From contig NC_081408.1 in the NCBI RefSeq assembly GCF_030272615.1, positions 769,509,336-769,573,335 of the forward strand: DNA of 64,000 bases, in the 5' to 3' direction. A model generated the notes under the pieces. That model saw only the letters and a list, made by a program, of their open reading frames with translations. It was not told where the DNA came from and did no database searches. Origin of the DNA: Cryptomeria japonica (lineage: Eukaryota > Streptophyta > Pinopsida > Cupressales > Cupressaceae). This document shows positions 61,445 to 64,000 of this stretch, piece after piece (the stretch's first letter is position 1; each line of letters begins with the position of its first letter). A program made the translations under genes and the position numbers.

Positions 61445-61453
61445 TATCTTATA
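61445..61453 (-). promoter_or_regulatory. TATA box of the antisense PMD gene
   Basis: The minus strand reads TATAAGATA within ggctataagatagacc, 90 bp upstream of the exon 1 ATG (61355). This spacing fits a start site near 61415 and a leader of about 60 nt. It lies between the gene and the 3' LTR. Confidence 0.65.
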
Positions 61454-61685
61454 GCCTACCCTAGCCCTTGGCCTTCATTTCCCAAGTCAGTATTCTTCAT
61501 CCTGTGACTTTGTCACTTTATTCGGTCAGTCCATTCTAGCCTTTCTTTCTTATCGAGAGATTGTCTGCAATCTTTTCAGACATTTTCATCCAATCTCTCG
61601 AGGGGGCATATCGTTCCCATTCTGGGGCAACTTTGTATCAGTTCATCTTATTTTCTTTGAAACAACGCGACAAGCCGCATTGTCT

Positions 61686-61700
61686 CAAAGAGGGGCAAAA
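61686..61700 (+). promoter_or_regulatory. Tat polypurine tract
   Basis: caaagaggggcaaaa directly precedes the 3' LTR. A second purine tract, agggggcat, lies 100 bp upstream (61601), as in the left Tat copy. Confidence 0.85.
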
Positions 61701-62483
61701 TGTAGACACCTAAAATTGTCATGTCTAATTAAATAAATATTTTATTTATTTAATTAGCTAAGCCTAATTCTTCTATTAATTAAATAAATCCTTATTTATT
61801 TAATTAATTCATTTATCCTCTTCTAGCCTTATTTCTTATTTAAATAAATACATTTATTTATTTAAATTATCCTTTCCTAAATTAAATAAATATTTTATTT
61901 ATTTAATTATCATACTTCTTCTATTAATTAAATAAATCTTTATTTATTTAATTAATTCATTATCTTTTTCTACACATGACACATGTCATTCATCTCTTAA
62001 TTCCTACACTACCTATCTCTTTCATTATTTTACTATTTCTTCTACCTACCCTCTAATCCTAGCCGACCTCTCTTTTTACACCTCTCAATCTTAACCCTCT
62101 ATTTCATATTGTGTCTTCTATTTAAGAAGATGCTTTCTTCATTGTCAAGCCCTAATCACTCATGCTAATGACTAATCTTGAAGACTTAGCTACACTACGA
62201 TCCTACTTGCAACCACATTCCGTTCTTTGTTGAGCTCTTGTGCATATAAAATCTGAGAGCAAATATATATCAAGCAAGATCAATGGAGATAGGAAGAGTG
62301 AAGATCAAAACCCTATTGGACATGTGATGGTATAATCTTTGTGATTTTGAGTTATTTGCATTGTCTTAGGTAATCTTCATATGTTATGGTGGATCTTTGT
62401 TGATTGTTAGGCTAGGGTTTTGTGGTTGGATTCATTTAGCCTTTCAATATTGTTATTATTGTTGTCCATTTTCACCATATACA
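61701..62483 (+). repeat. Tat 3' LTR (783 bp)
   Basis: Begins TGTAGACACC after the polypurine tract and ends CATATACA before TSD CTATT. It keeps the 153-bp segment (about 61757-61909) lost from the 5' LTR. Confidence 0.95.
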
Positions 62484-64000
62484 CTATTAAATAAATTGGA
62501 ATGAAAAAAGAAAACCATATATATATATTTATATTTCACAAATTTTAAACTTAATGCAAAAAAAAAATATTTTAGTTAATGCGCAACGTTATCGAAAAAT
62601 ATATATACCAGTCAGCGCATGGGGGAGGGGGGGGGGTTTATTAAACCGCCGGGGAGTGGTACCCTCCACTACCCCCTGCGATCACTGCTACGACAGTGGC
62701 CGCAGAGGGAGTGGAGGGGACCACGGTTGTCCCCTCATCACTGTGGACCCGTACCTGCAGGTCCGCAGTGGTGATGGGACCCATGGGTCCCACTCCCACT
62801 TGGCCTTTAAAAGCCACTTAAAAAAAATTCAAAACTCGTGGCAACTTGGATTTTTGTTAACTTTTTTTAAATCAAAATTTTAGTTTAATAAAATTTAACT
62901 TAGGTAAATTCGAAATTAATCATCCTTAGAAAAATTTATAATTAATTTATTTTTAGCAATTCTGTAATTGTAAATTAAATTGTATTATATTTTATAATTG
63001 GAATTTTATAAAAAACTACTTAAGATTCATTGAGTCACTTAGTTGGCATTTTGGACTCATTAAAAGCAATTAATTCATATTAATATGATTTGAACCAAAT
63101 GTCTAAGCTAATTGCTATTTTTGGGACTAGTGACTTTATAAGTGATTATTCACATGGTAGAAATCAACACATTGCTTAACCTTGCATGTAACTTACACTA
63201 TCCTTGCTTCATGCGAATTACTTATACATTACTTGCATTTATTGATGAAAAAGTTACATTTTCTTCATCTTCATGCAAGTTACACGTTTAATTATTAATA
63301 TACAAGTTTCATAATCGTCATTATTATGCAAGTTATATTTCAAGTTTTGAATATTAAATAATTTAGTTATGGTTTTTATTCCACGTGGTTCATCAAGTAG
63401 TTGTTTCAATTAAATAAGCTTTGCAATGTCTAATTATACACGTTCAATTCATAATTGTTTTCAAGCATGATGTTTTTCATAGCTTCTTAGTTAGAAAACT
63501 AAATAAAGAAAGTCAGAAAACCAAAACCTAGCAGTGTTCATTACATACAGTGCCTCTAGGTCATGCTTACGGGTAATGCCATTGTGTTGAACTACTGCAC
63601 TTAATGCCTAATAAAGCTGCATCAACGACGTCTGTGGCATCGGTCCTATAAATCGTCGGGGAGTAATAAGGGACACTTGGAAGTTAAAATCCAAGGGGCG
63701 GGTAATCCCCCTTGGATCGATAATCTAATAAGATAATCCTTAAATGATTTTACATCCGCTGAGTTAAACCATAGTAAACCCCCTTAAGGTTGATTGAGTG
63801 AAGTGCTTTTATGAAATTAATTTATTTTTGAAGAGTTGTTGAAGATTGACAATTTAGTCAAGGGTGATGCTTATGATAGGTATTAGGATCTAGTTGTTTT
63901 AGGCCACAAGCAATAGGCCATCTTGAGCCTTTGCTTAAGTGCTACCACCGTGGGTAGCAACCACAGAGAAACTGTCTGGGACATTGACCCTAGAAAGGGT
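62484..64000 (+). repeat. LTR3 of the tandem chromovirus, part after the Tat insertion (cut by window end)
   Basis: Starts with the second CTATT and continues LTR2-like sequence (taaataaattggaatgaa), including the GC-rich block (62600-62820). By comparison with LTR2 about 680 bp of this LTR, with the hairpin array, lie beyond position 64000. Confidence 0.9.

Larger units (their letters stand above)
46656..62483 (+). mobile_element. Complete Tat-lineage Ty3/gypsy retrotransposon with antisense PMD gene, 15.8 kb
   Basis: LTRs begin TGTAGACACC and end CATATACA. It is flanked by CTATT at 46651-46655 and 62484-62488. Order: 5' LTR, primer site, 2.2-kb leader with a repeated GCGTCTGTGT motif, gag, protease, RT, RNase H, second RNase H, integrase, structured 3' region, antisense PMD gene with intron, polypurine tract, 3' LTR. 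By eye the LTRs differ by about six substitutions outside one 153-bp indel, so the insertion is fairly young. Two RNase H domains in pol are a hallmark of Tat elements. Four stops make gag-pol non-functional. Confidence 0.95.
7891..64000 (+). mobile_element. Tandem chromodomain Ty3/gypsy element: LTR-internal-LTR-internal-LTR (runs past the window)
   Basis: Three LTR copies in the same orientation flank two internal regions: LTR1 7891-10797, internal 1 (10798-14926 and 36063-36781), LTR2 36782-40439, internal 2 40440-45216, LTR3 from 45217. LTR2 is both the 3' LTR of copy 1 and the 5' LTR of copy 2; a polypurine tract precedes it and a tRNA-Met-type primer site follows it. Copy 1 is split by a CACTA element and LTR3 by a Tat element. 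The shared LTR is the expected product of unequal recombination between LTRs. The right end and its target-site duplication are outside the window. Confidence 0.85.

Overview
This window is plant nuclear DNA made almost entirely of nested transposable elements. I see no ordinary host gene, rRNA, tRNA or CRISPR array. The diagnostic families are plant-specific: a CACTA/En-Spm transposon with tnp2, DUF4216 and Transposase_24 products, a Tat-lineage Ty3/gypsy element with two RNase H domains, a chromodomain Ty3/gypsy element, and a plant mobile domain (PMD) gene. Very long LTRs, deep nesting and AT richness suggest a large-genome seed plant. A gymnosperm is only a guess.

Layout. (1) 1-5245: the 3' end of an old Tat element (integrase tail, 3' untranslated region, polypurine tract, 3' LTR 2558-4071), then a second truncated copy of the same LTR (4491-5245). 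(2) 5246-7890: very AT-rich DNA with no recognisable gene. (3) 7891 to beyond 64000: a tandem chromovirus-type element, LTR1 (7891-10797) - internal 1 - LTR2 (36782-40439) - internal 2 (40440-45216) - LTR3 (from 45217, past the window end). Internal 1 is split by (4) a 21.1-kb CACTA transposon (14927-36062, 3-bp TSD ATA). This holds a multi-exon tnp2/DUF4216 transposase, a SET-domain-like coding segment and a Transposase_24 gene. A solo LTR (21760-23500, 5-bp TSD ATTAT) sits inside a transposase intron. LTR3 is split by (5) a complete Tat element (46656-62483, 5-bp TSD CTATT).

The Tat element is the most informative object. Its gag-pol is one reading frame from 49511 to 57031, broken only by four stop codons, each explicable as C-to-T change in CG or CHG context. 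Between pol and the 3' LTR it carries, on the opposite strand, a PMD gene with its own TATA box, a first exon, a GT-AG intron of 607 bp that keeps the frame, and a second exon ending in a Gln-rich and coiled-coil tail. Inside that intron lies an array of seven hairpins with an almost invariant 15-nt loop and stems that covary. Downstream of pol are repeated bulged-hairpin modules with an invariant AAAA bulge, shared with the older Tat copy. The unrelated chromovirus LTRs carry a different 21-bp-period array of covarying hairpins near their 3' ends.

Inferred insertion order: tandem chromovirus first; then, independently, CACTA into internal 1 (later invaded by the element that left the solo LTR) and Tat into LTR3. 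Most coding regions are decayed, and the decay bears the mark of cytosine methylation.
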